NCBI GenBank assembly: GCA_947448415.1
Contig: CANFMT010000001.1
Coordinates: 124,001 to 188,000, forward strand
Direction: 5' to 3'
Source: Burkholderiaceae bacterium
GTDB lineage: Bacteria; Pseudomonadota; Gammaproteobacteria; Burkholderiales; Burkholderiaceae
Length of the DNA stretch: 64,000 nt
Shown here piece after piece: positions 36,081 through 44,557 of this stretch. Numbering within the stretch: the first letter of the stretch is position 1; each line of letters opens with the position of its first letter. Below the pieces are notes generated by a model. That model saw only the letters and a program-made list of their open reading frames with translations. It ran no database searches and was not told the origin of the DNA. The translations under genes and the position numbers were made by a program.

Positions 36081-36941
36081 CTAGCTTAAGTTGTCATTCC
36101 TCTGTACTTTAAAGAAGGCCAAACAAGCGACGAACAGCATTGTGAAGAGGGAGACAAGCCCAAGGGTTTCATAAAGCGCTTTTAAGGGCCAAACTTGAGA
36201 GCTAGCATCTGTTATCGTGCCCGAAGGTGCAAAGGCTGCACCAGCAATAGCCCCAAGAAAAATAGCTCCATAGAAGGCGATCGGTAGGTACCAACTAGAC
36301 TTAGTCTTGTCTTTAGGCTGCTCAGGTTGTTTTGAACGCATTAAATAGAAAGCCCAAAGCTGAAAGATCGTATAGACACAGAGGAACCAGCCAAGGAAAT
36401 TAGAAAAAGGAACTCCAAAGTAGCCGCCTCCATCACGCCAAATCCATTGATGCATTACTGTCGACGACAGAGGGTCAATGCTCATATCCCACATCACCAT
36501 GATGAAACTTGCAATGACGGGGATGGCAAACAAAGAACGTGAGTCAATTTGCGTATCAAACTTATCTAAAAGCACATGGGCTAAAACCCAAGCAATATAT
36601 GCGACACCAAAATAGGCTGGCATGATCATGATTGGAACGGTTCCCAATTTTGGCCCTAATTCTGATGTGTACTCATAGTGACCAAATGGAAAGCCCGTTG
36701 CGATACTTAGCGATTCATAGCACCAACTAACAATGCATGTAATCACAAACATAACGCCAAAAGTACGCCAGCCTAAACGGCGGGATCCATCTATTAATGC
36801 AAACAGTAATCTAGCAAGCGTACACACAATGCCTACGGCACCTGCAGCACTTGCTACAAATGACATTGTGGCAACGATAGAAAACGTTGCTGTTAGGGCT
36901 ACCAAAAGCCAAAGGATAATTGCTTGATTTTTATTGGACAT
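36081..36941 (-). CDS. Carotenoid biosynthesis protein (CruF-like, DUF422)
   Basis: The start is at MSNKNQAIILWLLVALTATF (286 residues), preceded by AGGA with a 5-base gap; a TTG six codons upstream is weaker. It is an integral membrane protein with about seven helices and the DUF422 signatures CYESLSIATGFPFGHYEYTSELGPKLGTVPIMIMPAYF near 75 and MWDMSIDPLSS near 150. CruF-type enzymes hydrate carotenoid end groups. No other carotenoid gene is in the window. Confidence 0.82.
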   Translation of the reverse strand: MSNKNQAIILWLLVALTATFSIVATMSFVASAAGAVGIVCTLARLLFALIDGSRRLGWRTFGVMFVITCIVSWCYESLSIATGFPFGHYEYTSELGPKLGTVPIMIMPAYFGVAYIAWVLAHVLLDKFDTQIDSRSLFAIPVIASFIMVMWDMSIDPLSSTVMHQWIWRDGGGYFGVPFSNFLGWFLCVYTIFQLWAFYLMRSKQPEQPKDKTKSSWYLPIAFYGAIFLGAIAGAAFAPSGTITDASSQVWPLKALYETLGLVSLFTMLFVACLAFFKVQRNDNLS

Positions 36942-37027
36942 GACAATCCTGTTGAGCAATGTAGATGAGATGTATCAAAGTATAACTAAGGCCTAAATTT
37001 ATTAATAATGCCAATACAAGAATTACA

Positions 37028-37762
37028 TTAAGCAGCAGGCGCTACTGAGGCGCCTTGAATGCCATGACGTTCTAAGGATTTAGCTACAAAGCCACTAGAC
37101 TTCATTTCCTCAACATATTCTTTCAGCAATTCAGACGCATCTGAACCATAAGACTTTGGCAAGCCCATTGCCTGCGCAATCACCATAAATCGGCCCGGCA
37201 AGAGTCTGAGACCTGGAAACTTTATCATGTCTGACTCTAACTGCTGTCTCACTCCTGCGGCAACATCATGACCTTCGTTTACAAATACATCAACAACAGT
37301 TGGTGATGTAGGCGCTCTTACGATTTGTGCGTTTTTTAACTCTCTCGTTAAGAATAAGTCGTATGCACTTCCTTTACCCACTACAACCTTCATCTTGGCA
37401 TCATCTACTTCACCATTCTCTTTTACATGAGAGTTATCTTTAACAAGGTAAGCTCCTTCAATCAATACATAAGGAGCGGTAAAGGTAATGCCCTCACCTC
37501 GAAGAGGATCAACAGCAAAGAATCCAATATCTGCCTGATGTGCTGTAACAGCTTCGACCGACTTTCCGGCAGAATCAAATACAACTAACTCAATCTCAAC
37601 CCCCAAAAGCTTGGCGAAATTATTTGCTAAATCAATTGACACACCAAATGGTAAGCCACTCTGAGGATCCTTATTCGCAAGAATAGGATTTCCCAAGTTA
37701 ATGGACGCACGCAATTTTCCTGTGGGGGTAAATTGTTTAATAATGTCTTTGGTGATATTCAT
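37028..37762 (-). CDS. Type-2 solute-binding-fold protein without a signal peptide
   Basis: The 244-residue protein matches the SBP_bac_3/amino-acid-binding fold: LRASINLGNPILA, GLPFGVSIDLANNFAKLLGVEIELVVFDSAGKSVEAV, ADIGFFAVDPLRGEGITFTAPYVLIEGAYLV, VVVGKGSAYDLFLTREL. The N-terminus MNITKDIIKQFTPTGK is hydrophilic, so it may be cytoplasmic. No ABC permease or ATPase is nearby. It is 38 bases downstream of a PrpD-type gene and may be part of that island. A sensing or enzyme role is possible. Confidence 0.8.
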   Translation of the reverse strand: MNITKDIIKQFTPTGKLRASINLGNPILANKDPQSGLPFGVSIDLANNFAKLLGVEIELVVFDSAGKSVEAVTAHQADIGFFAVDPLRGEGITFTAPYVLIEGAYLVKDNSHVKENGEVDDAKMKVVVGKGSAYDLFLTRELKNAQIVRAPTSPTVVDVFVNEGHDVAAGVRQQLESDMIKFPGLRLLPGRFMVIAQAMGLPKSYGSDASELLKEYVEEMKSSGFVAKSLERHGIQGASVAPAA

Positions 37763-37793
37763 AATGTGTAAATATTTATTTTAATTAATGACT

Positions 37794-37813
37794 AAAAGCC
37801 TCATGTGGCCTTT
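37794..37813 (-). terminator. Weak hairpin at the stop of the first MmgE/PrpD gene
   Basis: On the minus strand AAAGGCC and GGCTTTT form a 7-bp stem (one G-U) around ACATGA, which contains the TGA stop. A short T-run is part of the stem. It may attenuate transcription before the binding-protein gene. Confidence 0.4.
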
Positions 37814-39189
37814 ATTAGCTGGCCAAGTTGTGCAACATCTGACATGGTTGGTAAAGCAACAATTGCGTCAATCAATTGATGCAATCTGGATTCAGGCAGA
37901 CGACTGATCAGCTCAGACTCCGCCCTAGCAATATGATCCTCCAATGTGAATGGTCTAGCAATACTACCCTTTGGCGATACGACAAATGCGCTAAGTTTTT
38001 GACCATTTTTTAATGTCACGATCAACTTGGCGCTAACCGACTCTTCTGAGCTCGTTTTCTCAACCTCATCATCTAGCTCACACTTTACTAATTGCGTTAC
38101 ACGCATAAGCTCTGGATTCTGAAGTCCCCTCACAAAGTCATCAACGCCTAATGAGAAATTAGAATTAGTGGATTTGCGCAACAAACTAAGAGCCACTGCA
38201 AACGGGGCACTCATTTGAGCAGCCTGTAAATCAGCAGGGTGATTAGTCGTTAATCGCCCTTGAATTACTTTAGGTATTCCAAGGTAAATAGATTCAATTT
38301 CGGAAGAATCGAAGGCGCTCTGGCTCAGAATTTCAGTGCTTGCCTCAATGGCCGATAGTACTCGCGCACTACAAGCATGCGGCTTGACAGCTACTTCAGC
38401 AATTCGAAATATTTTTCCTAAATCATTTTCGAGCAATGAATAATCAACTGCGTCGGCATATGCCCTAGCAAAACCATCCTTACCCTCAAAGATGTCGTGA
38501 GGTCCTGTAAAGCCGGACTCTACCAAAAGTGCGGCCTTGGTTCCAGAGCTAGCAGCTTGCGCAGCATGCAAGCGTTTAACGGTAGAGCCGGAATGATAAA
38601 ACTGAGTAAGACCACCTGCAAAAGAAGCTGCAATACCCAAACTAGCGGCAATAGACTTTTCGCCCGCAGCACCTGGGAAAATTAATTTTGCTGCAGTCAC
38701 CGCTGCGCCAAAGACACCCATAGTAGAAGTACTCTGAAAGCCGCGCCCAAAATGACTTGGCTGAATGCAAAGCGCTAAGCGAATCATTGCTTCATAACCT
38801 GCAGCAATCGCAGCTAGGACTTCTGCACCAGACTGATGCCGCGCTTGCCCAATGGCCAATCCCGTAGAAAACATGATGCAGCCAGGATGCAACATCGCAC
38901 CGACATGCACATCATCCGCATCTAAGCTGCCCGCATATAAAGTATTTATAAAGCTAGCGCTAACCGGATCGTAAAGAACGTCCGAAAATAAAACCGGACT
39001 ACTACCCTTGCCAGCAGTACCTTTTGCATAGTTACGCCCCCACTCACTCCACTCCATGCGCTCGCCAATAGACGCAACCCGAAAGTAATCTAAGGCAAAG
39101 TGAATTAAAGAGTTTTGAATCGGCGAAGGTAAATCAGCAAAGCGTAAATTTGCGGAAAATTTCGAAATAACCTGTGTTGCTTGAGTCAT
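37801..39189 (-). CDS. MmgE/PrpD family protein (copy 1)
   Basis: This 462-residue protein has no signal peptide. It shares the MmgE/PrpD layout with the upstream gene: YAGSLDADDVHVGAMLHPGCIMFSTGLAIG near 90, GYEAMIRLALCIQPSHFGRGFQSTSTMGVFGAA near 135, and SVKPHACSARVLSAIEAS-type VAVKPHACSARV near 260. Known members are 2-methylcitrate dehydratase, cis-aconitate decarboxylase and similar hydro-lyases or decarboxylases. Substrate unknown. It follows copy 2 by 40 bases. Confidence 0.88.
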   Translation of the reverse strand: MTQATQVISKFSANLRFADLPSPIQNSLIHFALDYFRVASIGERMEWSEWGRNYAKGTAGKGSSPVLFSDVLYDPVSASFINTLYAGSLDADDVHVGAMLHPGCIMFSTGLAIGQARHQSGAEVLAAIAAGYEAMIRLALCIQPSHFGRGFQSTSTMGVFGAAVTAAKLIFPGAAGEKSIAASLGIAASFAGGLTQFYHSGSTVKRLHAAQAASSGTKAALLVESGFTGPHDIFEGKDGFARAYADAVDYSLLENDLGKIFRIAEVAVKPHACSARVLSAIEASTEILSQSAFDSSEIESIYLGIPKVIQGRLTTNHPADLQAAQMSAPFAVALSLLRKSTNSNFSLGVDDFVRGLQNPELMRVTQLVKCELDDEVEKTSSEESVSAKLIVTLKNGQKLSAFVVSPKGSIARPFTLEDHIARAESELISRLPESRLHQLIDAIVALPTMSDVAQLGQLIKAT

Positions 39190-39207
39190 ATTTTTAGAGT
39201 CTTGAAT

Positions 39208-39240
39208 TTATTTTCTGATTATTTTCTGATTATTTTCTCA
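39208..39240. repeat. Three 11-bp tandem repeats across a PrpD stop
   Basis: TTATTTTCTGA occurs at 39208-39218 and 39219-39229, and TTATTTTCTCA at 39230-39240. The last copy contains the stop (TAA on minus) of the second PrpD gene. Because 11 is not a multiple of 3, the three copies put TAA in all three frames. Confidence 0.85.
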
Positions 39241-40624
39241 AGGCAAATAAAGGACTCAGCGCTCTTAAGCGCCCTATGTCATAAGCTTGCTCTAACCATT
39301 TTTTACATTCTCCCTCACCGAACATCTGAGCGCTCAATGCCAAGAATCGCTCTGCAACCTCATCTGCTGTCATTGGGTTTTGTGGGCAACCCTTGGGGCT
39401 AATCACAAAATACTCCTGCTTGTTGTTGCCACGCAGATGCACTGTGACTCTTCCAGAAACTGACTCACTCGTGGTGCACTTTTCTACCTCCTCATCCACT
39501 ACGCAAGTGGTGCGTCTACATAAGTCCCAGACAGCATCCATCTTTAGTGCAGCTTCATAATCATCAACAGATAAGGCTAATGGACTTGGTTTATTCGGAC
39601 CCATGATGAAGGCCATCGCTACCGCGAATGGGGTGCTCAACTGAGCCTGTTGAATATCAATTGGATTGTTAGAGGCTAACTTACTCATCATGGCCCCGTG
39701 TACCCCAATGGTAATGGACTCTATGTCTTCAGCTCTTACGCCCGCCTTTGATAAAAAGTTAGCCGCCTCAATAGCAGCCTGCATACGCACACTTCCAACA
39801 TGAGGCTTTAATGAAACCCATTCCGTTGGGAACTCCACTCCTAAGTTGGCAATACATACCTTCGGATCAAATCGATCGGAGAAGGCACGAGCAAATCCTT
39901 GTGAACCCTCAATCGCATCATGCGGTCCAGTTAATCCAGCATGAGCCAATAAAGCTGCTTCAACACCGTTGGCAGCTGCTTTACCAGCATGAAAGCGTTT
40001 GATATCAGAGCCAGAAACAAAAAATTGAGAAAGGCCGCATGAAAATGTAGCGGCAATACCAAGCGCATTACTACATCCCTCGGGAGATAATTTAAGTAAG
40101 CGTGCGCATGCAGCGGCAGCGCCAAATACGCCACAGGTTGGCGTCCCTTGGAATCCACGTAGGGAATGTTCCGGCTGGATCGACATCCCAATCCGAATCG
40201 CAGTCTCATACCCCACCAATACTGCCGTGAGCAACTCTTCACCAGTACATTGGACTATTTCCGCCATAGCCAAAGCTGCAGGCCAAATCACTACGCCTGG
40301 ATGAATAATGGCGGCTACATGAGAGTCATCCCAATCTAAGCTACCGGCAGCCACTCCATTGATAAATGCAGCTCTAGCAACATCCACTTTAGCGTCTGTA
40401 TATAAAACGCTCGACTCTTGATTAGAGCTATGAGATTGATAAAGCTTAGTCACTGCATTTGTCCATGGTCGATCCTGCCCGGCTGATGCAGCGCGAAAAT
40501 AATCAATCATCAAGACCGGCATCAAACTCTTTACTTTGGGGCTAGCTTGATCCCACTGAAATGTAGAGACGAATTTTCCTAATGTTTGAGTCACAGGAAG
40601 AGTATTGGTTATTGCTTGCTTCAT
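39230..40624 (-). CDS. MmgE/PrpD family protein (copy 2)
   Basis: This 464-residue paralogue of the 37801 product has matching landmarks: AAGSLDWDDSHVAAIIHPGVVIWPAALAMAE near 95, GYETAIRIGMSIQPEHSLRGFQGTPTCGVFGAAA near 138, and VSLKPHVGSVRMQAAIEAA near 268. The two differ enough to be an old duplication and may form a heteromer or handle two isomers. It is 8 bases downstream of the Bug protein, so the order is binding protein, PrpD, PrpD, SBP-fold protein. Confidence 0.88.
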   Translation of the reverse strand: MKQAITNTLPVTQTLGKFVSTFQWDQASPKVKSLMPVLMIDYFRAASAGQDRPWTNAVTKLYQSHSSNQESSVLYTDAKVDVARAAFINGVAAGSLDWDDSHVAAIIHPGVVIWPAALAMAEIVQCTGEELLTAVLVGYETAIRIGMSIQPEHSLRGFQGTPTCGVFGAAAACARLLKLSPEGCSNALGIAATFSCGLSQFFVSGSDIKRFHAGKAAANGVEAALLAHAGLTGPHDAIEGSQGFARAFSDRFDPKVCIANLGVEFPTEWVSLKPHVGSVRMQAAIEAANFLSKAGVRAEDIESITIGVHGAMMSKLASNNPIDIQQAQLSTPFAVAMAFIMGPNKPSPLALSVDDYEAALKMDAVWDLCRRTTCVVDEEVEKCTTSESVSGRVTVHLRGNNKQEYFVISPKGCPQNPMTADEVAERFLALSAQMFGEGECKKWLEQAYDIGRLRALSPLFALRK

Positions 40625-40632
40625 ATCAGACC

Positions 40633-41607
40633 TTAGTTAGCAGTAATATTGCCAGCTTTGATAACTTTGCCCCATTTTGCATAATCGATTTGCAAATAAG
40701 AGCTTAAATCCGCCGGGCTGCCGCCGCCCACCTCAATACCCTCTTCGGCAAAACGCTTTCTTAATTCGGGCGACTTCAAGGCTTTATTTAATTGAAGATT
40801 GAGGCGGTTAACGATTTCAGGTGGCATATCAGCCGGCCCAAAAAGACCCCACCACTGGTTTGATTCAAAACCGGGCAAGCCAGACTCTGCCAAGGTTGGT
40901 AGATTGGGGGCAATTTTGATACGCTTTGCACTTGTCACACCTAAGGCATTTAATTTTCCCGCCTTCACCATTGGTCCCACGCTAGCATACGCAGCAAATA
41001 ATAGCGAGACTTGGCCGCCTGCAACATCTACTACTGCTGGTGCAGCCCCCTTGTAAGGCACGTGCAGAAAATCAACGCCCGCTGCTTGTTTGTAAAGCTC
41101 CCCTGTGAGATGGCTAAGGGTGCCACTACCATTTGACGCAAAAGTATAATAATTAGGTTTTGCTTTTGCAGCAGCGATCAACTCCGCTGAATTTTTAAAT
41201 GGCAAGTTGGGATTAACGACCAAAACATTTGGTGAGTACCCGATAAATCCAATAGGTGTAAAACTTTTAAAGGAGTCAAACCCTACCTTGTCGCTTAAAT
41301 GCGGGCTGATCGACATCGTACTGCTTGAAGTCAATAGCAAGGTATAGCCATCTGGGGCTGCACGCGATACAAATTGCGCACCTATCACGCCGCCGGCACC
41401 AGGCTTGTTATCCACCACAAATGAGCTTTTGAAGCCTTCAGTCAATTGTTGGGTAACCAATCGCACGACCACATCTGCTGCGCCGCCCGGAGGAAATGGT
41501 GTCACAACCTGAACAGGACGACTCGGGTAGGTATCTGCCTGTGTGAATCCCCCATAGACAAGGGCAAATAGCAATAGAAAGAATTTATATTGAGAAAATA
41601 TGTTCAT
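40633..41607 (-). CDS. Bug/TctC-type tricarboxylate-transport binding protein (1)
   Basis: The start is set at MNIFSQYKFFLLLFALVYGG (324 residues), which gives a signal peptide; the 36 upstream residues are unlikely. Bug signatures: YPSRPVQVVTPFPPGGAADVVVRLV, VDNKPGAGGVIGAQFVSRAAPDGYTLL, LTGELYKQAAGVDFLHVPYKG, AGKLNALGVTS. It binds a carboxylate or aromatic acid in the periplasm. No TctA/TctB membrane partner is in the window; orphan Bug proteins are common in Burkholderiales. Confidence 0.9.
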   Translation of the reverse strand: MNIFSQYKFFLLLFALVYGGFTQADTYPSRPVQVVTPFPPGGAADVVVRLVTQQLTEGFKSSFVVDNKPGAGGVIGAQFVSRAAPDGYTLLLTSSSTMSISPHLSDKVGFDSFKSFTPIGFIGYSPNVLVVNPNLPFKNSAELIAAAKAKPNYYTFASNGSGTLSHLTGELYKQAAGVDFLHVPYKGAAPAVVDVAGGQVSLLFAAYASVGPMVKAGKLNALGVTSAKRIKIAPNLPTLAESGLPGFESNQWWGLFGPADMPPEIVNRLNLQLNKALKSPELRKRFAEEGIEVGGGSPADLSSYLQIDYAKWGKVIKAGNITAN

Positions 41608-41862
41608 GAGTTTTGTTGATAATGTCTCCGTACTCCATTCTATAACGCTAAACTCGAATGGAGCCCTCATTAATTTATTCATTCCATGATTACTCAACTC
41701 GCTTAACAATGACAATGAATTTATCTGGCTCCTGTAAGATTCTCTGTAGATAACGCATAGGTGAAAATTGGGAAGATGAGGCCAACTTATCCTAACAAGT
41801 CAAGGGCGACCAATTTCTCCGTATGAACATCTCCTTTATTAATTTAACTTCCAACAATACAA
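41608..41862. other. Divergent spacer between Bug and amidohydrolase genes
   Basis: These 255 bases hold the promoters of the leftward Bug/PrpD unit and the rightward amidohydrolase. No strong inverted repeat, RNA gene or supported ORF was seen. Confidence 0.4.
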
Positions 41863-42729
41863 ATGATGTCTGATTTCGAAATGCCAATTGGTGCCTGTGA
41901 CTGCCATGTGCATGTCATTGGTCCTTATGCGCAATACCCCATGGTCAATGACCGGGTCTATACCCCACCAGAATGCGGGGCAGGCAAACTCAAAACTTAC
42001 CTCCAGCAACATCAGCTTTCCAGAGTAGTCCTTATTCAGCCTAGTTTTTACGGAAGTGACAACACCTATCAATTGTTAGTCACCCAAGAAATGGGAGGTT
42101 GTGCTCGTGCAGTAGTTGTGATCGATCAAAACACTGGTGATGAAGAGCTAGACCGCATGGTGTCAATGGGCGCACAAGGTGTGCGTATGAATCTGTCTAC
42201 TGCAGGCATGAATGATCCCGAGATTGCAGGCCAGCAACTGGTTCAGTTGGCAGATCGCATTAAAGACTTTGGACTACATATTCAGATTTATTCAACACCC
42301 AAAATCTTTGCGAGTATTGCCAAAATCATTTACTCCCTCCCAGTGCCAGTAGTTTTTGACCACTTTGCATCGGTTAAGGCTGCTGGATTTCAGGCATCGC
42401 CTGAGCTACCGATCATTCTTGATTTACTAAAGTCGGGACAACTTTACATTAAGCTCTCTGGTGTCTATCGCATCTCTGGTGCAGAGCCAGACTATGCCGA
42501 AGTCAAAGAGTTAGCACAACGTTATGTGGACACCAATCCCGATAGAATCTTATGGGCAAGTGACTGGCCGCACACCAATACCATTCCTGGCATTCCAGCC
42601 ACTCAGATAACGCCGTATAGAGTTGTGGATGACCACAAAATATTGCAACTCCTTGCAGAGTGGATCCCCAATCCTCACGACCGCAATAAGGTACTTGCAA
42701 GCAATGCCGAGCGTCTTTACCGCTTTTAA
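41863..42729 (+). CDS. Amidohydrolase of the 2-pyrone-4,6-dicarboxylate hydrolase-like family
   Basis: The 288-residue TIM-barrel protein has the metal motif CDCHVHVIGP near residue 12, VVLIQPSFYGSDN near 54, VVIDQNTGDEELDRMVSMGAQGVRMNL near 85, VFDHFASV near 165, and the catalytic ILWASDWPHTN near 227. This pattern resembles LigI-type lactonases that open 2-pyrone-4,6-dicarboxylate or related lactones. Two ATGs are adjacent (41863, 41866). It is the only plus-strand gene in the catabolic island. Confidence 0.87.
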   Translation: MMSDFEMPIGACDCHVHVIGPYAQYPMVNDRVYTPPECGAGKLKTYLQQHQLSRVVLIQPSFYGSDNTYQLLVTQEMGGCARAVVVIDQNTGDEELDRMVSMGAQGVRMNLSTAGMNDPEIAGQQLVQLADRIKDFGLHIQIYSTPKIFASIAKIIYSLPVPVVFDHFASVKAAGFQASPELPIILDLLKSGQLYIKLSGVYRISGAEPDYAEVKELAQRYVDTNPDRILWASDWPHTNTIPGIPATQITPYRVVDDHKILQLLAEWIPNPHDRNKVLASNAERLYRF

Positions 42730-42750
42730 ATACGTCCGAGAATTTCTCTT

Positions 42751-43506
42751 TTAAGAGTGAGTTAAATCTATTAAGTCAGAATGCTCAATGCTCTCAGTAA
42801 ACCAAACACGTATCCCGGCTTCTCGCTCACCCAAGTAAGTAGGTCTATCCTCACCATCCAACATCATTGTTAGATCATGACCTGGAATTAATAGGTTTCC
42901 TGGCCGCCTCTTCCAATAGCCCCATATCAAATCAATCGATTTAGCGCTCTCTTCACTATCATCGGTATCAATGACTTTTCTACAGAGGAGCTCTGCTCGA
43001 TTTTTAGCAGAGTCGCCTGTAAACAAAATATCATTCTCGCCATTATTGAGAACAAAAAGTAGATGCCCAGGAGTATGTCCAGGAACAGCATACGCATGAA
43101 TTCCGGGAATAAACTCTTGACCTGAGGTCAGCTTGCTTACTTTATGGGAACGGGCTAACTCTTGCACATACAACTCCGGCAAAGGATTAAAGCCTGGCGG
43201 CTGCATAACTGCCCAATCCAACTCAATTTGACCAATCCAAATTTTGGCATTTGGGAAAAGCGTGAAATTTACTACATGGTCATAGTGCGCATGAGTCAGC
43301 ACCACATCAGTAACATCTTCTGGCGCAATTGAAAATTCTTTGAGGCGGCGCTCTAAAGGTTTGCGCATACCAAATGCGCCTACATCAAGCAAGATAGTAC
43401 GGCCTTCACCGCGAATAAGGGTGACAGTACTCCACCCTAACCCGCCATGACAAATAGCTCGGCCTGGAAATCCCTGGATCAGAACATCAACTTGATATCG
43501 ATGCAT
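42751..43506 (-). CDS. MBL-fold metallo-hydrolase
   Basis: The 251-residue cytosolic protein has the metallo-beta-lactamase zinc motifs LTHAHYDHV near 70, PGHTPGHLLFV near 137, FTGDSAKNRAEL near 152 and LLIPGHDLTMM near 205. It resembles lactonase- and glyoxalase-II-like hydrolases. Its place between an amidohydrolase and a Bug protein suggests a hydrolytic step such as lactone or thioester opening. It is 39 bases downstream of the Bug gene. Confidence 0.85.
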   Translation of the reverse strand: MHRYQVDVLIQGFPGRAICHGGLGWSTVTLIRGEGRTILLDVGAFGMRKPLERRLKEFSIAPEDVTDVVLTHAHYDHVVNFTLFPNAKIWIGQIELDWAVMQPPGFNPLPELYVQELARSHKVSKLTSGQEFIPGIHAYAVPGHTPGHLLFVLNNGENDILFTGDSAKNRAELLCRKVIDTDDSEESAKSIDLIWGYWKRRPGNLLIPGHDLTMMLDGEDRPTYLGEREAGIRVWFTESIEHSDLIDLTHS

Positions 43507-43535
43507 ACTTACTCACAATCAAAAAGGTTATTGAA

Positions 43536-43555
43536 TTACTCTGCATTACTCTGCA
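43536..43555. repeat. 10-bp tandem duplication across a Bug gene stop
   Basis: TTACTCTGCA occurs twice in direct tandem (43536-43545 and 43546-43555). On the minus strand the second copy contains the TAA stop of the Bug gene and the first adds another TAA in a different frame. Confidence 0.85.
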
Positions 43556-44553
43556 TTAATGTGCGCTGCTGTGATGAGCTTGCCATATAGGCGCAAATCA
43601 GATTGAATTTGCTGTGCGAACTCTGCTGGCGTTCCCCCAACGATCTCATTACCACCATCATCAACCAAACGACGAACAACTGCCGGCGATTTCAATGCCT
43701 TAGTAGCTTCAGCATGCAAGCGGCGAATAATGGCTGGATCTGTTCCTGCTGGAGCCAATAATCCCTGAAACTGGGTAATATCAAATCCCTTGTAATCTAA
43801 CTCGTTCATTGTTGGAAGATTCGGAGCGGCTTTACTGCGCTTAATTCCAGAAACAGCGAAACCTCTTAACTTGTTTGCCTTAATCATCGGAATTCCGGTA
43901 ACTAAAGGCTCAAAAGTAAAACTTAATTGGCCGCCTAATAAATCCGCTAAAGCCGGTGCAGCCCCCTTATATGGAACATGCGTAAATTCAGCATTGGCCA
44001 GAAGTCCAAATAACTCTCCAGCTAAATGGCCACCACCACCAATTCCAGTTGAGCCATAACTTAATTCTTTTGGTTTGGCTCGAGCAGCAGACACTAACTC
44101 TCCAATATTCTGAATAGGGGACGCATATGGCACTGCCAATACATACTGATATGTAATCAGCATGCTGATTGGAGAAAAATCCTTTACCGGATCAAAAGGA
44201 ACTTTCTTGTACAGTACTGGGTTGATTACCAATGGGCCGCTAGCAGTAAGCAACAAGGTATAGCCATCTGGAGCTGCTTTAGCAACCATGTCTGAACCAA
44301 TCATTCCATTAGCGCCCGGGCGATTTTCAACGACGATTGATTGACCCATGCTGTCGGACATTGATTGAGCAACTAAGCGCGCAGTGATATCAGCAGCACC
44401 GCCTGCCACATAAGGAACAATCATTTTGATTGGTCTATCAGGATAAACTGAAGATGTCGCAGTAGATTGCGCATTAACCAATGGCGTACAAAGCAATAGA
44501 CAACTGCTAGCCACGAATAAGCAGATAGAACGAACAAAATATAGTGATCGCAT
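43546..44553 (-). CDS. Bug/TctC-type binding protein (2)
   Basis: The start is at MRSLYFVRSICLFVASSCLL (335 residues), four bases after the Ldh stop, giving a good signal peptide; ATG 44571 would overlap the upstream gene. Bug marks: YPDRPIKMIVPYVAGGAADITARLV, VVENRPGANGMIGSDMVAKAAPDGYTLL, LAGELFGLLANAEFTHVPYKGAAPAL, QGLLAPAGTDPAIIRRL. It differs considerably from the 40633 protein, so the ligands may differ. It is probably cotranscribed with the Ldh-family gene. Confidence 0.9.
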   Translation of the reverse strand: MRSLYFVRSICLFVASSCLLLCTPLVNAQSTATSSVYPDRPIKMIVPYVAGGAADITARLVAQSMSDSMGQSIVVENRPGANGMIGSDMVAKAAPDGYTLLLTASGPLVINPVLYKKVPFDPVKDFSPISMLITYQYVLAVPYASPIQNIGELVSAARAKPKELSYGSTGIGGGGHLAGELFGLLANAEFTHVPYKGAAPALADLLGGQLSFTFEPLVTGIPMIKANKLRGFAVSGIKRSKAAPNLPTMNELDYKGFDITQFQGLLAPAGTDPAIIRRLHAEATKALKSPAVVRRLVDDGGNEIVGGTPAEFAQQIQSDLRLYGKLITAAHINAE

Positions 44554-44557
44554 TTTC

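Noticed and set aside
39181..39402. 73-codon plus-strand frame opposite the PrpD genes
   Set aside because: Most of it is antisense to a clear PrpD coding region and its start lies in the tandem-repeat region.
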